NCBI GenBank assembly: GCA_022704885.1
Contig: JAKJFO010000002.1
Coordinates: 13,268-77,267, forward strand
DNA length: 64,000 nucleotides
Source: Candidatus Rifleibacteriota bacterium
GTDB lineage: Bacteria; Riflebacteria; Ozemobacteria; Ozemobacterales; Ozemobacteraceae
Direction: 5' to 3'
Below are positions 45,923 to 53,470 of the stretch, piece after piece (position 1 is the stretch's first letter; each line of letters opens with the position of its first letter). Made by a program: the position numbers and the translations under genes. Under the pieces are notes generated by a model. That model saw nothing but the letters and a program-made list of their open reading frames with translations. It made no database searches and was not told the origin of the DNA.

Positions 45923-45950
45923 ATCTGCGCCAATCTGTGTAATCTGCGGT
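45923..45950. repeat. Degenerate ATCTGYG repeat
   Basis: Three imperfect copies in a row: ATCTGCGCCA, ATCTGTGTA, ATCTGCGGT. Runs of this kind occur between genes in many bacteria. It lies in the otherwise featureless 45722-45974 gap. Confidence 0.4.
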
Positions 45951-45974
45951 TCCTAAGTTTGGCAGAGAATCAGC

Positions 45975-46463
45975 TCACCAGGCGAAGTCGTGGCGTTGGG
46001 GGTAGTCGAATTTGTGTTCGTAGTGCCAGGGTGAGTTCTTTTTGGGACAGAAGACCTGTTCGACTTCGGCGGTGATCGTCGCGTCGCGCGGCAGCCCCTT
46101 GAGGGCCATCTGGCTGGAGCCGCGTGGATAAAATTTCCAGACGTCACTGGTGTATGGGCGCAGACCGCCGTTGGCGATATGCCTGAAACGATCGGTAAAA
46201 AGTCTGAATCGGCCTTTGTCGGCACTTACCGTGACCTTGATATAGGCCTGGGTTATCGTTTCGGGTGAGTTGTTGAACACCTTCATCTTGACGAACGGGT
46301 CGTAGTTCGCTCGCGAATAAGGATCGGCGGCAAACTCGACGCTGATAATCTCGAGCAGGGAAGGTTCGACGAAACCGTAACGCGTATCGGCATCAACCGC
46401 GCGATACGTCCAGCCGACCGCTATAACCAACACAGAAAACACGATAATCAGCAATTTGTGCAT
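45975..46463 (-). CDS. Unknown exported or membrane-anchored protein
   Basis: Not recognised. The 162-residue product has a signal-anchor (MHKLLIIVFSVLVIAVGW) and a beta-rich domain of about 125 residues (ISVEFAADPYSRANYDPFVKM, then ITQAYIKVTVSADKGRF) that could be an immunoglobulin-like fold. The ATG at 46463 is preferred (GGTGG a few bases upstream); 46511 is an alternative. Confidence 0.6.
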   Translation of the reverse strand: MHKLLIIVFSVLVIAVGWTYRAVDADTRYGFVEPSLLEIISVEFAADPYSRANYDPFVKMKVFNNSPETITQAYIKVTVSADKGRFRLFTDRFRHIANGGLRPYTSDVWKFYPRGSSQMALKGLPRDATITAEVEQVFCPKKNSPWHYEHKFDYPQRHDFAW

Positions 46464-46616
46464 AAGCCACCCGTTTTTGTCAGAAAATCCACGAACGCTC
46501 AACCTTTTCACGCCAATTATCGGCTCATGCCGACAATTCTTTTACCCGATCCTTGTCCTGGAAATTCTACAGGGTGATAACTCAAAAAATTACCATTAAC
46601 CATAACAAAGGGCGTA

Positions 46617-46774
46617 GGCGGGCATCTCATAAGCGCAAGCTTGTGAGCCGAGCACTTTTGACTCAAAAGGCTCCAGCAATCGAGAAGTCGATGAGGCGAA
46701 TCGCTGGAGCGTTGAGTCCCTAAAGGGATCCGCATCTCTAACGGCTGAAGCCGTAAGAGATGCCTAATCCCGCC
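46617..46774 (+). ncRNA. Candidate structured RNA or palindromic mobile element
   Basis: This 158-base stretch in a 445-base gap folds into a closed multi-branch structure. Closing stem GGCGGG / CCCGCC (46617-46622 / 46769-46774). Hairpin 1: CTCATAAGC / GCTTGTGAG with a GCAA (GNRA) loop (46626-46647). Hairpin 2: GACTCAA / TTGAGTC then CTCCAGC / GCTGGAG, with an inner ATCGA-GAAG-TCGAT stem (46660-46718). Hairpin 3: TCCC-TAAA-GGGA. Hairpin 4: GCATCTCT, ACGGC-TGAA-GCCGT, AGAGATGC (46732-46763). In addition GGCATCTC (46621-46628) can pair with GAGATGCC (46757-46764), which excludes hairpin 4. The plus strand is favoured by the GNRA loop. The peptidase promoter lies after it, so it is not that gene's leader. 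Not matched to a known family from memory. Confidence 0.55.
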
Positions 46775-46882
46775 GAGAGCCCGGGTTCAAGATGTAAAAT
46801 ATGAATTTTAAACTGAAAGAGCGATTTCTCTTAAAGTTTTCATGCGGTTTGTCTGGGCGTTTCGGGTTGGTGATTTTTTTTG

Positions 46883-46888
46883 TATAAT
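46883..46888 (+). promoter_or_regulatory. -10 box of the peptidase gene
   Basis: Perfect TATAAT, 20 bases before the ATG at 46909. No clear -35. The closeness argues against the in-frame ATG at 46891, which would lie at or before the RNA start. Confidence 0.45.
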
Positions 46889-46908
46889 GTATGGGTATGG
46901 AGAAAACT

Positions 46909-48762
46909 ATGTACATAATCAGATCAGTCAGATGTATCCTGCCCGCGATAGTGCTGGCAGTTCTCGTTTGTGCGGCACCGGCTGAAGCCGCGCGCGGCAA
47001 CCGCATCGACGCCACCCATATTCTTGCCCGCGAAATCGAACTGCCCGAACGCAGCAGTCCGGCTATGGGACCTATAGCCGGCGTTTCTTATGCTGACATC
47101 AACCCCGAACTCTCTGCCAGCCGCGCGCCGGTTAAATCGCTCGGCCACAAGGAACAGTTCTGGGTCAGGAATATGGCCAACAGCCAGTTCGACAGGGTAA
47201 CTGCGATCTTGCGCGCTGTCGGCAAGAGCTGCTACGTTTATGTCGAAGATACCCAGAGCGTCAAGCAATCTGCCATAGATCGTGTACAAAAAGAATTCGA
47301 CCAGAAGATCTATCCGGTAACCACCGGCCATTTCGGTTACGAAGCACGCCCGGGCCTCGATGGCGAAGACCGCATCACCCTGCTCATGCTCGACATCCAG
47401 GATGGCTACCAGAACCCTGACGACGGCTATGTCGCCGGTTACTTCTTTGCCGGAGACCAGATGCTGCAGTCTGAATTTCCGACGCACAGCAAGACCAAAA
47501 GTAATCAACGTGAAATTCTGTACATCGACACCTACCCCTGCGACCCCGAAGCCGACGACTATCTTGAGATAGTCGCACATGAATTTCAGCACATGATCCA
47601 TTACAACCAGGACAAAGACGAAGTCTCCTGGGTAAACGAGGGCTGTTCGCAGATCGCCCCGGTTTTCTGCGGCTTCACGCCACCGGGCCATTACAAACTG
47701 CTCAAAGAAGACCCCGATCGCAGCCTCAACAACTGGGCACAATGGAACCCGATGCCCGATTATGGGCAGGTCTACCTCTGGAACCAGTATATAGTCGACC
47801 GCCTGCTGCACGACAGCAAAAGCCGCACCAGCTTCTTCAAGGCACTGGCCGGCTCGAAACGCAAAAGTATCGGCGGCTACATCGATGCGCTCAAACCCTT
47901 TGCAGTATCGTTCAGCGACCTGTTTACCGATTTTGCGATTACCAACCGCATCAATGATTCGAAACTGGTTGATGGCCGCTTCGCCTATCGCCAGTCGGTG
48001 CTCAAAAAGTTCAAGCTGCCACCAACCCGGCATATCAATACGATTCCGTCGAAGGTCAGTGAAAGTGTCTATGTCTGGGGTTCAGACGCCTTCTTCACCG
48101 ACATCGCCAACGTCTCAGGAAAGCTCAAAGTTTCGTTTTCAGGCTACCGCAGAGCGATCGGCCCAACTCACCCCTACTTCAGAGTCGCCACGATCGAACA
48201 GGATTCAACCGGTATCAAAGCGCCCAAAATCGGCTTTTTCAAGCTCGAGGTCAATCCGGCTGACAAAAACCGGCTGATCGGCAGCTTCGAAATAAACTGC
48301 AACAATCAGTATGACAGCCTGACCACCATCGTCATGGCCCTTGCCCCCGAAAACATCGAAGACAAGGAATACATGCCGGCATCAGGCTTCATTTACGATC
48401 TGATTTTCGAAGCCGACCGGCCGATCAGTAATATTGCAAGAGCGGCGCACAGCGTCGATATGCAGGCGTTTGCCGAGGCAATCACGCAGGTCTCTGACAC
48501 GCAGAGCGAAGCAGCTTTCAGATTGCGCGAACACTACGCCAACCTGCTGATCAGAACCATTCAACGCGATGCTGACCGTGGCTCTCTGCAGACCGTCGAT
48601 AATTTTATCGAATCAGCCGGCGACCAGAAAGCATTTGCGCCTTTCGCCCGCGACATCTCAGGCATGCTGATGTTTCTGAAAAACCAGCAGAGCAGTTCGA
48701 TTCCAGATGAAGATCTGCAGAACCGCATCGACTTTCTCAATCAGCTGGTGCACCAGCGCTGA
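46909..48762 (+). CDS. Exported zinc metallopeptidase, HExxH type
   Basis: The 617-residue protein has a signal peptide (MYIIRSVRCILPAIVLAVL, cleavage near PAEAA), a propeptide-like region, and a gluzincin/metzincin-type active site EIVAHEFQHMIHYN at about residue 222 followed by WVNEGCSQIAPVF, where the Glu is a plausible third zinc ligand (HExxH then about 19 residues to E). This is the pattern of M6-like or related peptidases seen in thermophiles and deep lineages. The C-terminal 250 residues hold a beta-rich domain and a terminal helical domain. ATG 46909 is chosen: GGAG six bases upstream and the promoter just before. The stop directly abuts the stop of the convergent operon. Confidence 0.8.
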   Translation: MYIIRSVRCILPAIVLAVLVCAAPAEAARGNRIDATHILAREIELPERSSPAMGPIAGVSYADINPELSASRAPVKSLGHKEQFWVRNMANSQFDRVTAILRAVGKSCYVYVEDTQSVKQSAIDRVQKEFDQKIYPVTTGHFGYEARPGLDGEDRITLLMLDIQDGYQNPDDGYVAGYFFAGDQMLQSEFPTHSKTKSNQREILYIDTYPCDPEADDYLEIVAHEFQHMIHYNQDKDEVSWVNEGCSQIAPVFCGFTPPGHYKLLKEDPDRSLNNWAQWNPMPDYGQVYLWNQYIVDRLLHDSKSRTSFFKALAGSKRKSIGGYIDALKPFAVSFSDLFTDFAITNRINDSKLVDGRFAYRQSVLKKFKLPPTRHINTIPSKVSESVYVWGSDAFFTDIANVSGKLKVSFSGYRRAIGPTHPYFRVATIEQDSTGIKAPKIGFFKLEVNPADKNRLIGSFEINCNNQYDSLTTIVMALAPENIEDKEYMPASGFIYDLIFEADRPISNIARAAHSVDMQAFAEAITQVSDTQSEAAFRLREHYANLLIRTIQRDADRGSLQTVDNFIESAGDQKAFAPFARDISGMLMFLKNQQSSSIPDEDLQNRIDFLNQLVHQR

Positions 48763-49332
48763 TCAGACTGCGACCTCGATGCGTATGCGCGTCGAACCGC
48801 CTTCGCTGCTTTCGCTGATATTCGTCACATTGCCGATCTGCGCTGCCTTTGTTTTGATGGCTTCGCGGTAGGTTTCCTTAAGCGCTGCATTCAGCACCTT
48901 GCGGGCAGCCATGGCGAGATCGCGTAACTGCGCAGCCATCTGCCCGGCCAGTCTGCTGTCGGCATATTCACTCATTCTGCCACCGATCTGTTCGCCTTTC
49001 GCCAGCGCATCAGCGATCTGCTCGTTGACACTGGACAGAATCTCTTCATAGACGCTGGTTTCGTATTCTTTCGGCACCTCGATCCTGAGCCGCAAAACGT
49101 GGTTCTCGAGATCGATGAGAGCAGTCTGACCTTCTTTACAAGGCACAGCGATCTTACCACCGCTCTCGCTGCAACCGGCAGCAAGCAGCGACTTCTTTAA
49201 CAGTTCCTGCATCTGATCGGCAGGAAGAATCTGCATGACGTCGAATGGCATCGAAAAGCTGCCGAGCTTGTCGAGCCTGTCGTTGCTAAGTAGAACTTCG
49301 ATTGGAATTCTGATTTTGTATGATCGACTCAT
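48763..49332 (-). CDS. Last gene of the FtsH/MoxR operon, unknown
   Basis: Not recognised. The 189-residue product starts MSRSYKIRIPIEVLL, with GGAGG upstream of the ATG at 49332; it overlaps the preceding gene by 47 bases. It reads as a beta strand start, an FDVMQILPADQM stretch, an acidic helical core (about 85-160, coiled-coil like) and a C-terminal TRIRIEV strand. No catalytic motif is visible. It may be a structural partner of the ATPase/protease set. Gene-end order and strict coupling suggest it is part of the same machine. Confidence 0.7.
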   Translation of the reverse strand: MSRSYKIRIPIEVLLSNDRLDKLGSFSMPFDVMQILPADQMQELLKKSLLAAGCSESGGKIAVPCKEGQTALIDLENHVLRLRIEVPKEYETSVYEEILSSVNEQIADALAKGEQIGGRMSEYADSRLAGQMAAQLRDLAMAARKVLNAALKETYREAIKTKAAQIGNVTNISESSEGGSTRIRIEVAV

Positions 49333-50260
49333 AAATTGCTCCCTCCATGCCACGGCCTTCAAGATAATCGCTGACCAGCTGCTCGAACTCACGCACCTCT
49401 TCGGCAAACCGGTATTGCTGCACTGCGCCTCTGATGAATTTTTCGTCATCGAGACCGACACTGCCCTCGCCTGACCAGTATGCAAAAGCCTTTTCGGCCG
49501 ATGCAATGAACCTGCGAACTGTCGTCACCTTGCCGCTGAAATCGTGCTGATTGAATGAGACCTTGAGCGGAACCCCATCTTCTCGCAGATCGTTCACGAC
49601 ATCGACAAGTTGACCGCTTGGCGTTGACGGATCGAGATGCCTCATGTGCCCGCTGCAGGCTATTATCAGATCAGCACATCGCTCGATCAGGTATTCACGC
49701 AATGGCAGGGCAACTTCGGCAGGATTGTCGAGAAGGTATTGCCAGGAAATCCTGTCGATGACAACCTGCTGCCAGGCGACGAACAGCGCCTGCGTCAACC
49801 AGTTTGCGCGATTGCGGCACAACCACGGAAATGAATAACGCCCGAAATTACTGGTGCAGATACTCAATATCAGGCCGTCATCTGGCGTTGCCACCAGAAA
49901 CATCGGCTCTTCTTCGATAAACTCGCGCATCAGCAGCTCATAAAGTCTTTCAGCGCCGCGTTGCGAAAAAGAAAATTCGCAGGAGTTCCAGAAGTGCTCA
50001 TCGGCGCTGTTGAACCTTTTTGTATAGCCTTCGACATCGAACAGAAATGGCCGCAATTTGAAGGTATCGGCAACAAAGCGCTTAACCGCAGACTTCACCA
50101 GTGACTGCCAGCGCCCGGCAAACTCTTCTGAAAATTCGATCATGCGCGGCAGGTGCTTGAGATGCTGAGCGTGTTTGACTACAGCCGAGTCGACACTTAC
50201 GGCAAAAGATTTCTCGGCATATTCAAGCAATATATCTTCAGGAAAAAGCTGCAGCTTCAC
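49286..50260 (-). CDS. Unknown protein in the FtsH/MoxR operon
   Basis: Not recognised. The 324-residue product starts with GTG at 50260 (AGGA nine bases upstream) and overlaps the preceding gene by GTGA. It has no signal or membrane helix. Trp/Phe-rich segments (SNFGRYSFPWLCRNRANWL) and a DLIIACSGHMRHLD stretch are visible. The last loosely resembles the start of a von Willebrand A strand, but no DxSxS metal site is present. Treated as a system-specific subunit. Confidence 0.7.
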   Translation of the reverse strand: MKLQLFPEDILLEYAEKSFAVSVDSAVVKHAQHLKHLPRMIEFSEEFAGRWQSLVKSAVKRFVADTFKLRPFLFDVEGYTKRFNSADEHFWNSCEFSFSQRGAERLYELLMREFIEEEPMFLVATPDDGLILSICTSNFGRYSFPWLCRNRANWLTQALFVAWQQVVIDRISWQYLLDNPAEVALPLREYLIERCADLIIACSGHMRHLDPSTPSGQLVDVVNDLREDGVPLKVSFNQHDFSGKVTTVRRFIASAEKAFAYWSGEGSVGLDDEKFIRGAVQQYRFAEEVREFEQLVSDYLEGRGMEGAIYESIIQNQNSNRSST

Positions 50261-50556
50261 TGTTTGATTTCCTGCTTTCTGACCGCTTCCTGATTGAGCA
50301 GAATGCCGGCGTCACTCTCTTTCAGTTCGGGATGATGATCGAGACAGATGGCCTGGAGCCGGCCATCACGCACCTGCTGCGCAACTTCTTCGCCGAATAT
50401 CACAGCTGTCTGGGCGATGACCTCTTCGAGAATCTCGCCGCTGCGCACCGCCTCGTTGATTTCGACGTTGGTCATGCTGTCGTCGTTGAAATCGACGACG
50501 ATCGAACTGCGCCCTGATGCCTCGTTGTATTCAAAATCGATGATGAACTTTCGCAT
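50257..50556 (-). CDS. Small unknown protein in the FtsH/MoxR operon
   Basis: The 99-residue product starts MRKFIIDFEYNEASGRSSI. Two ATGs six bases apart are possible (50562, 50556); AGGAG is only one base from the first and seven from the second, so 50556 is chosen. It has a beta-hairpin-like start, a helix (SGEILEEVIAQTAVIFGEEV) and a short LDHHPEL stretch. It lies between the radical-SAM gene and the 324-residue gene with no spacing. It could be a peptide substrate or carrier for the radical-SAM enzyme, as many small partners are, but there is no modified-residue motif to prove it. Confidence 0.65.
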   Translation of the reverse strand: MRKFIIDFEYNEASGRSSIVVDFNDDSMTNVEINEAVRSGEILEEVIAQTAVIFGEEVAQQVRDGRLQAICLDHHPELKESDAGILLNQEAVRKQEIKQ

Positions 50557-50558
50557 CG

Positions 50559-51149
50559 TCATTCTCCTTTCTGCATAAACAGGCCGGCGAGTTCGTCGTC
50601 GGCAGCGAGTGGAGTTCCGTTGATCAACAGCTCTTCATCGCCAATTACTATCTCAACTTCCTTTACAAACCTCGGCCAGTCTGCAACCAGCTCAAGATAG
50701 CGACCGGTGATGCAATGCAGAGTCTGGTTGTCTGAACCTATCCAGCGGCGGCGGCCGGGTGCGCTTGCGGCTTCGAACGGGCCGGCAATTACCAGATCAC
50801 AGAGTTCGGCGACTCTGGTCCGGTCTTGATCGGCTGTTATCTGCTCCCAGGTATAACCGGTGAACATTATGACATCATGATAATGCAGATTGCGCAGATG
50901 CAACAGCATCTGCCTGAGCTCAACCGCCTGGTCGAGCGGTTCGCCGCCAAGCAGCGTCAGTCCTTCGGCACGGGCGTGCACAATGGCGTCGGCCAGCTCT
51001 TCGGCAGTTATTTCTATGCCTGCCGCCGGATCGTGCATTTCAGGATTACAACATTGCGGACAGCCGATGCTGCAGCCCTGCAACCAGACAGCAGTGCGCC
51101 GGCCCGGGCCTTCTACTCTCGTGTATTCCTCAAGACGGGCTATCCGCAT
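50559..51149 (-). CDS. Radical-SAM protein of the NrdG / activase type
   Basis: The 196-residue protein has the CxxxCxxC cluster motif C26-SIG-C30-PQ-C33 (then an extra C34) and the GGEP SAM-binding motif at 68-71, with the short size of anaerobic ribonucleotide-reductase activases and other 4Fe-4S single-cluster proteins. The N-terminal EGPGRRTAVWLQGC stretch is typical of activases (pyruvate formate-lyase or NrdG types). No glycyl-radical enzyme is encoded nearby, so a role in modifying or assembling a component of this operon is inferred. It overlaps the previous gene by 20 bases and has an AGGATGG ribosome-binding site. Confidence 0.88.
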   Translation of the reverse strand: MRIARLEEYTRVEGPGRRTAVWLQGCSIGCPQCCNPEMHDPAAGIEITAEELADAIVHARAEGLTLLGGEPLDQAVELRQMLLHLRNLHYHDVIMFTGYTWEQITADQDRTRVAELCDLVIAGPFEAASAPGRRRWIGSDNQTLHCITGRYLELVADWPRFVKEVEIVIGDEELLINGTPLAADDELAGLFMQKGE

Positions 51150-52449
51150 TCTTTACCATCCTTTCAATTGCGTTGTTGATGAGCGTTCCGAGAATTCGTT
51201 CCTGCTCGTCCTGGTTGAGGGCAGCAAAATCATCGGTCTGCGGAAAATCAACGCTGACATGGATACCATAGCCGGTTTTCTGGCGCGAGAACACCCAGTT
51301 CTGCGAATTCGTGCGCAATTCCTGCCCCAGCTGCTCGTCACTGTAGCCGGTAATCAGACGGATTCTGCCATCAAGGCGTTTTTCGTGCAGAAAGTGCCTG
51401 AAAAAACCGCAGGCATCATCGAGCGAAGACGGCTTATAGCCATCGACCGCAATAATCACCTGCACCATATCTTTAACGAAAGTTTCGATGAGCTTTTCGG
51501 CAAAATTGAAGCACCAGGCGAAAAGCATGCCGAGATGCCTCTCGTGCTCGAAAAATTCAGTCAGACAGACTTTCAGCAGAACATCGCGACGTATGCGAAA
51601 AACCGCACCAGAATCGCGTTTAAAATAGGTGAGCTGGTTCTCGATCAGCTTGTAATCAAAGAGATCGAACGCCATGCTTTCGTCGATATAAGCCAGTTCA
51701 GACGGCACCAGCGAAGAAAGCGTGCCTTTGTTCGACAGTTCGTCATAACCGCCAAGCGGCAGCACCAGCGGCTCACCGAATTTGGCGACGACCCATGAGC
51801 TTTCTTCTTTGAGCGTAAACACGCTGCGGGTCCAGAACGAGATGCCTTTCATGGTGCGCGTCATGCGCCTGAAAAACAGGCGATCAGCCGGGCGCTCGAA
51901 CAGACCGGGATGCCCGATTTCGAAGATGTCATCCGCATAAAACCTGAATTCGGTTCTGGCAAAATCTTCGAGAGCACGACTATAAATCTTTTCGAGCACA
52001 CCATCCACGTCGATTCCGCCAGGAATGACCTGAACCAGCGCAAAAGACTTTTCCAGATCGCTGTCAGAAAACACCAGCGCATCATGCTGAAAAGGTGGCA
52101 GACGCTCGATTATCTGCTGAAAAATACCCTGCGCCACCGCCGTATCGCGATCGGCGCCGGTCAACAGAAAGATGCCTTCGAGGCGGTCAGCACCCTCGGC
52201 TGACCTGATTTTTTCGAGATATTCGTCTTCGCTGGGAAACTCGGGCCTTATCGGTTCCTTTTCGCCGATTGGCACCGACATGAAGCGTTCCATCAGGCGA
52301 GCGACAAAGCCGGGCGGTATCGCATAACTGCCGCGCCGCACCAGGTCTTTCCAGAAATCGCGGGCAAAGGCGTAAAGCTCTTTGTAGCCTGATCTCTGCA
52401 AAGATTTTTTATACCAGTAAGCAATCTGATCTGGATGTAAGAAACGCAT
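51130..52449 (-). CDS. Unknown MoxR partner protein
   Basis: The 439-residue soluble product follows the MoxR gene by 11 bases, the place where a vWA protein usually sits in MoxR operons. It has no DxSxS metal-binding site. A hydrophobic strand VQVIIAVDGYKPSSLDD near residue 335 and RIRLITGYSDEQLGQEL near 370 could be remnants of a Rossmann-like vWA core, but that is weak. N-terminal 60 residues (YWYKKSLQRSGYKELYAF) are helical and basic. AGGTG five bases upstream supports the ATG. Confidence 0.7.
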   Translation of the reverse strand: MRFLHPDQIAYWYKKSLQRSGYKELYAFARDFWKDLVRRGSYAIPPGFVARLMERFMSVPIGEKEPIRPEFPSEDEYLEKIRSAEGADRLEGIFLLTGADRDTAVAQGIFQQIIERLPPFQHDALVFSDSDLEKSFALVQVIPGGIDVDGVLEKIYSRALEDFARTEFRFYADDIFEIGHPGLFERPADRLFFRRMTRTMKGISFWTRSVFTLKEESSWVVAKFGEPLVLPLGGYDELSNKGTLSSLVPSELAYIDESMAFDLFDYKLIENQLTYFKRDSGAVFRIRRDVLLKVCLTEFFEHERHLGMLFAWCFNFAEKLIETFVKDMVQVIIAVDGYKPSSLDDACGFFRHFLHEKRLDGRIRLITGYSDEQLGQELRTNSQNWVFSRQKTGYGIHVSVDFPQTDDFAALNQDEQERILGTLINNAIERMVKNADSPS

Positions 52450-52460
52450 CAGTGCACCTG

Positions 52461-53444
52461 TCAGTCGAGATTGGCAAGTCTTTCTTCGATATAATCCTTG
52501 ATTTTGCGAACATCGGAGAAGTTATTGCCGCAGTAACACAGAATTTTAAGCTCTTCGCGCGTTACGTTGCCGCCGTTGAAAATGAAAGCCTGAGTCATGA
52601 TCAGCTTGTAGAGCTTGATCAGCTTGCGGTCGGTGATCTCGACCTTGAGCTCATCAGCGAGAACCGAGATGATCGCCTTGAATGCAGTGGTTACGCGTTC
52701 GTCGCCGAGCAGCACGCGATCGTCACGCTCAACCGCCGCCGGCAGAACGGTAGAGACGATATAATCATGCACCAGCACGAAGTCCTGCAGCGTGCAATCT
52801 GATTTCCAGGGCTTTTCCCGGTTGTGCGTGCGACTCTCGAAGCTGATACCGGTGCGAATAAGTTCATGAAAGCAGCTGTCGCGAACCGGCAATGTCTCTG
52901 CCTTGATGATGAAGCGGTCTTTGAGTGCGTCGAACTCACCGAAGTCAGGAATTTCGTTGCTGGCAGCAAACATGCAGACGAGCGGCACCGACATCGGTTT
53001 GCCTTCCTGATAGTATTTGCGCTCGTTGATGACAGTCAGCAGCACATTGAGAATAGCCGAGTTGGCCTTGAAGATTTCGTCGAGAAAAGCTATCTGTGCG
53101 GTTGGCAGATGCCCGGCAACTTTGCGCAGATAGCGCCCGGACTTTAGTTCAGCGATGTCAACCGGGCCCATGATTTCGCTCGGTTCGGTGAATTTGGTCA
53201 GCATGTACTCGAAGTATTCGTCTTGTTTCATTCCGAGGCCCTGACAGAATACCGATACCAGCAAAGACTTGGCTGTGCCGGGGCGCCCGATAAAGAGCAT
53301 CGGTTCCTGGGCGGCGACCGCCACCATCATCAGGCGCAGCAGCTCACTGCGCTTGAGAAAAAAGTCGTTGAGGCGGGTGTAATAGTCACAGATACGCGCT
53401 CTCGCAGCATTGATAACGTCTATGTTCTGTTCGTCGTAGTTCAT
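52461..53444 (-). CDS. MoxR-type AAA+ ATPase, RavA-like
   Basis: The 327-residue protein has Walker A GRPGTAKS (53-60), Walker B IAFLDEIFKAN (118-128), sensor 1 in FAASNEIP and an Arg finger in LKDRF, the MoxR pattern (closest in style to RavA: EIFKAN, GPVDIAELKSGRY). MoxR ATPases act as chaperones that remodel partner complexes, commonly with a vWA protein. It has lost the long C-terminal LARA-type extension of E. coli RavA. AGGAG six bases before the ATG. It is the third gene of the operon. Confidence 0.93.
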   Translation of the reverse strand: MNYDEQNIDVINAARARICDYYTRLNDFFLKRSELLRLMMVAVAAQEPMLFIGRPGTAKSLLVSVFCQGLGMKQDEYFEYMLTKFTEPSEIMGPVDIAELKSGRYLRKVAGHLPTAQIAFLDEIFKANSAILNVLLTVINERKYYQEGKPMSVPLVCMFAASNEIPDFGEFDALKDRFIIKAETLPVRDSCFHELIRTGISFESRTHNREKPWKSDCTLQDFVLVHDYIVSTVLPAAVERDDRVLLGDERVTTAFKAIISVLADELKVEITDRKLIKLYKLIMTQAFIFNGGNVTREELKILCYCGNNFSDVRKIKDYIEERLANLD

Positions 53445-53470
53445 GAATGTCTCCTGTGATAATGCATATC

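Noticed and set aside
46617..46774. IscB-type omega RNA (HEARO) or tmRNA/RNase P identity for the structured element
   Set aside because: No IscB/TnpB gene lies next to it and the sequence does not match the conserved parts of these RNAs that I can recall. Left as unidentified.
46924..48033. 369-codon minus-strand open frame
   Set aside because: Antisense to the exported metallopeptidase, which has the signal peptide, HExxH motif and promoter.
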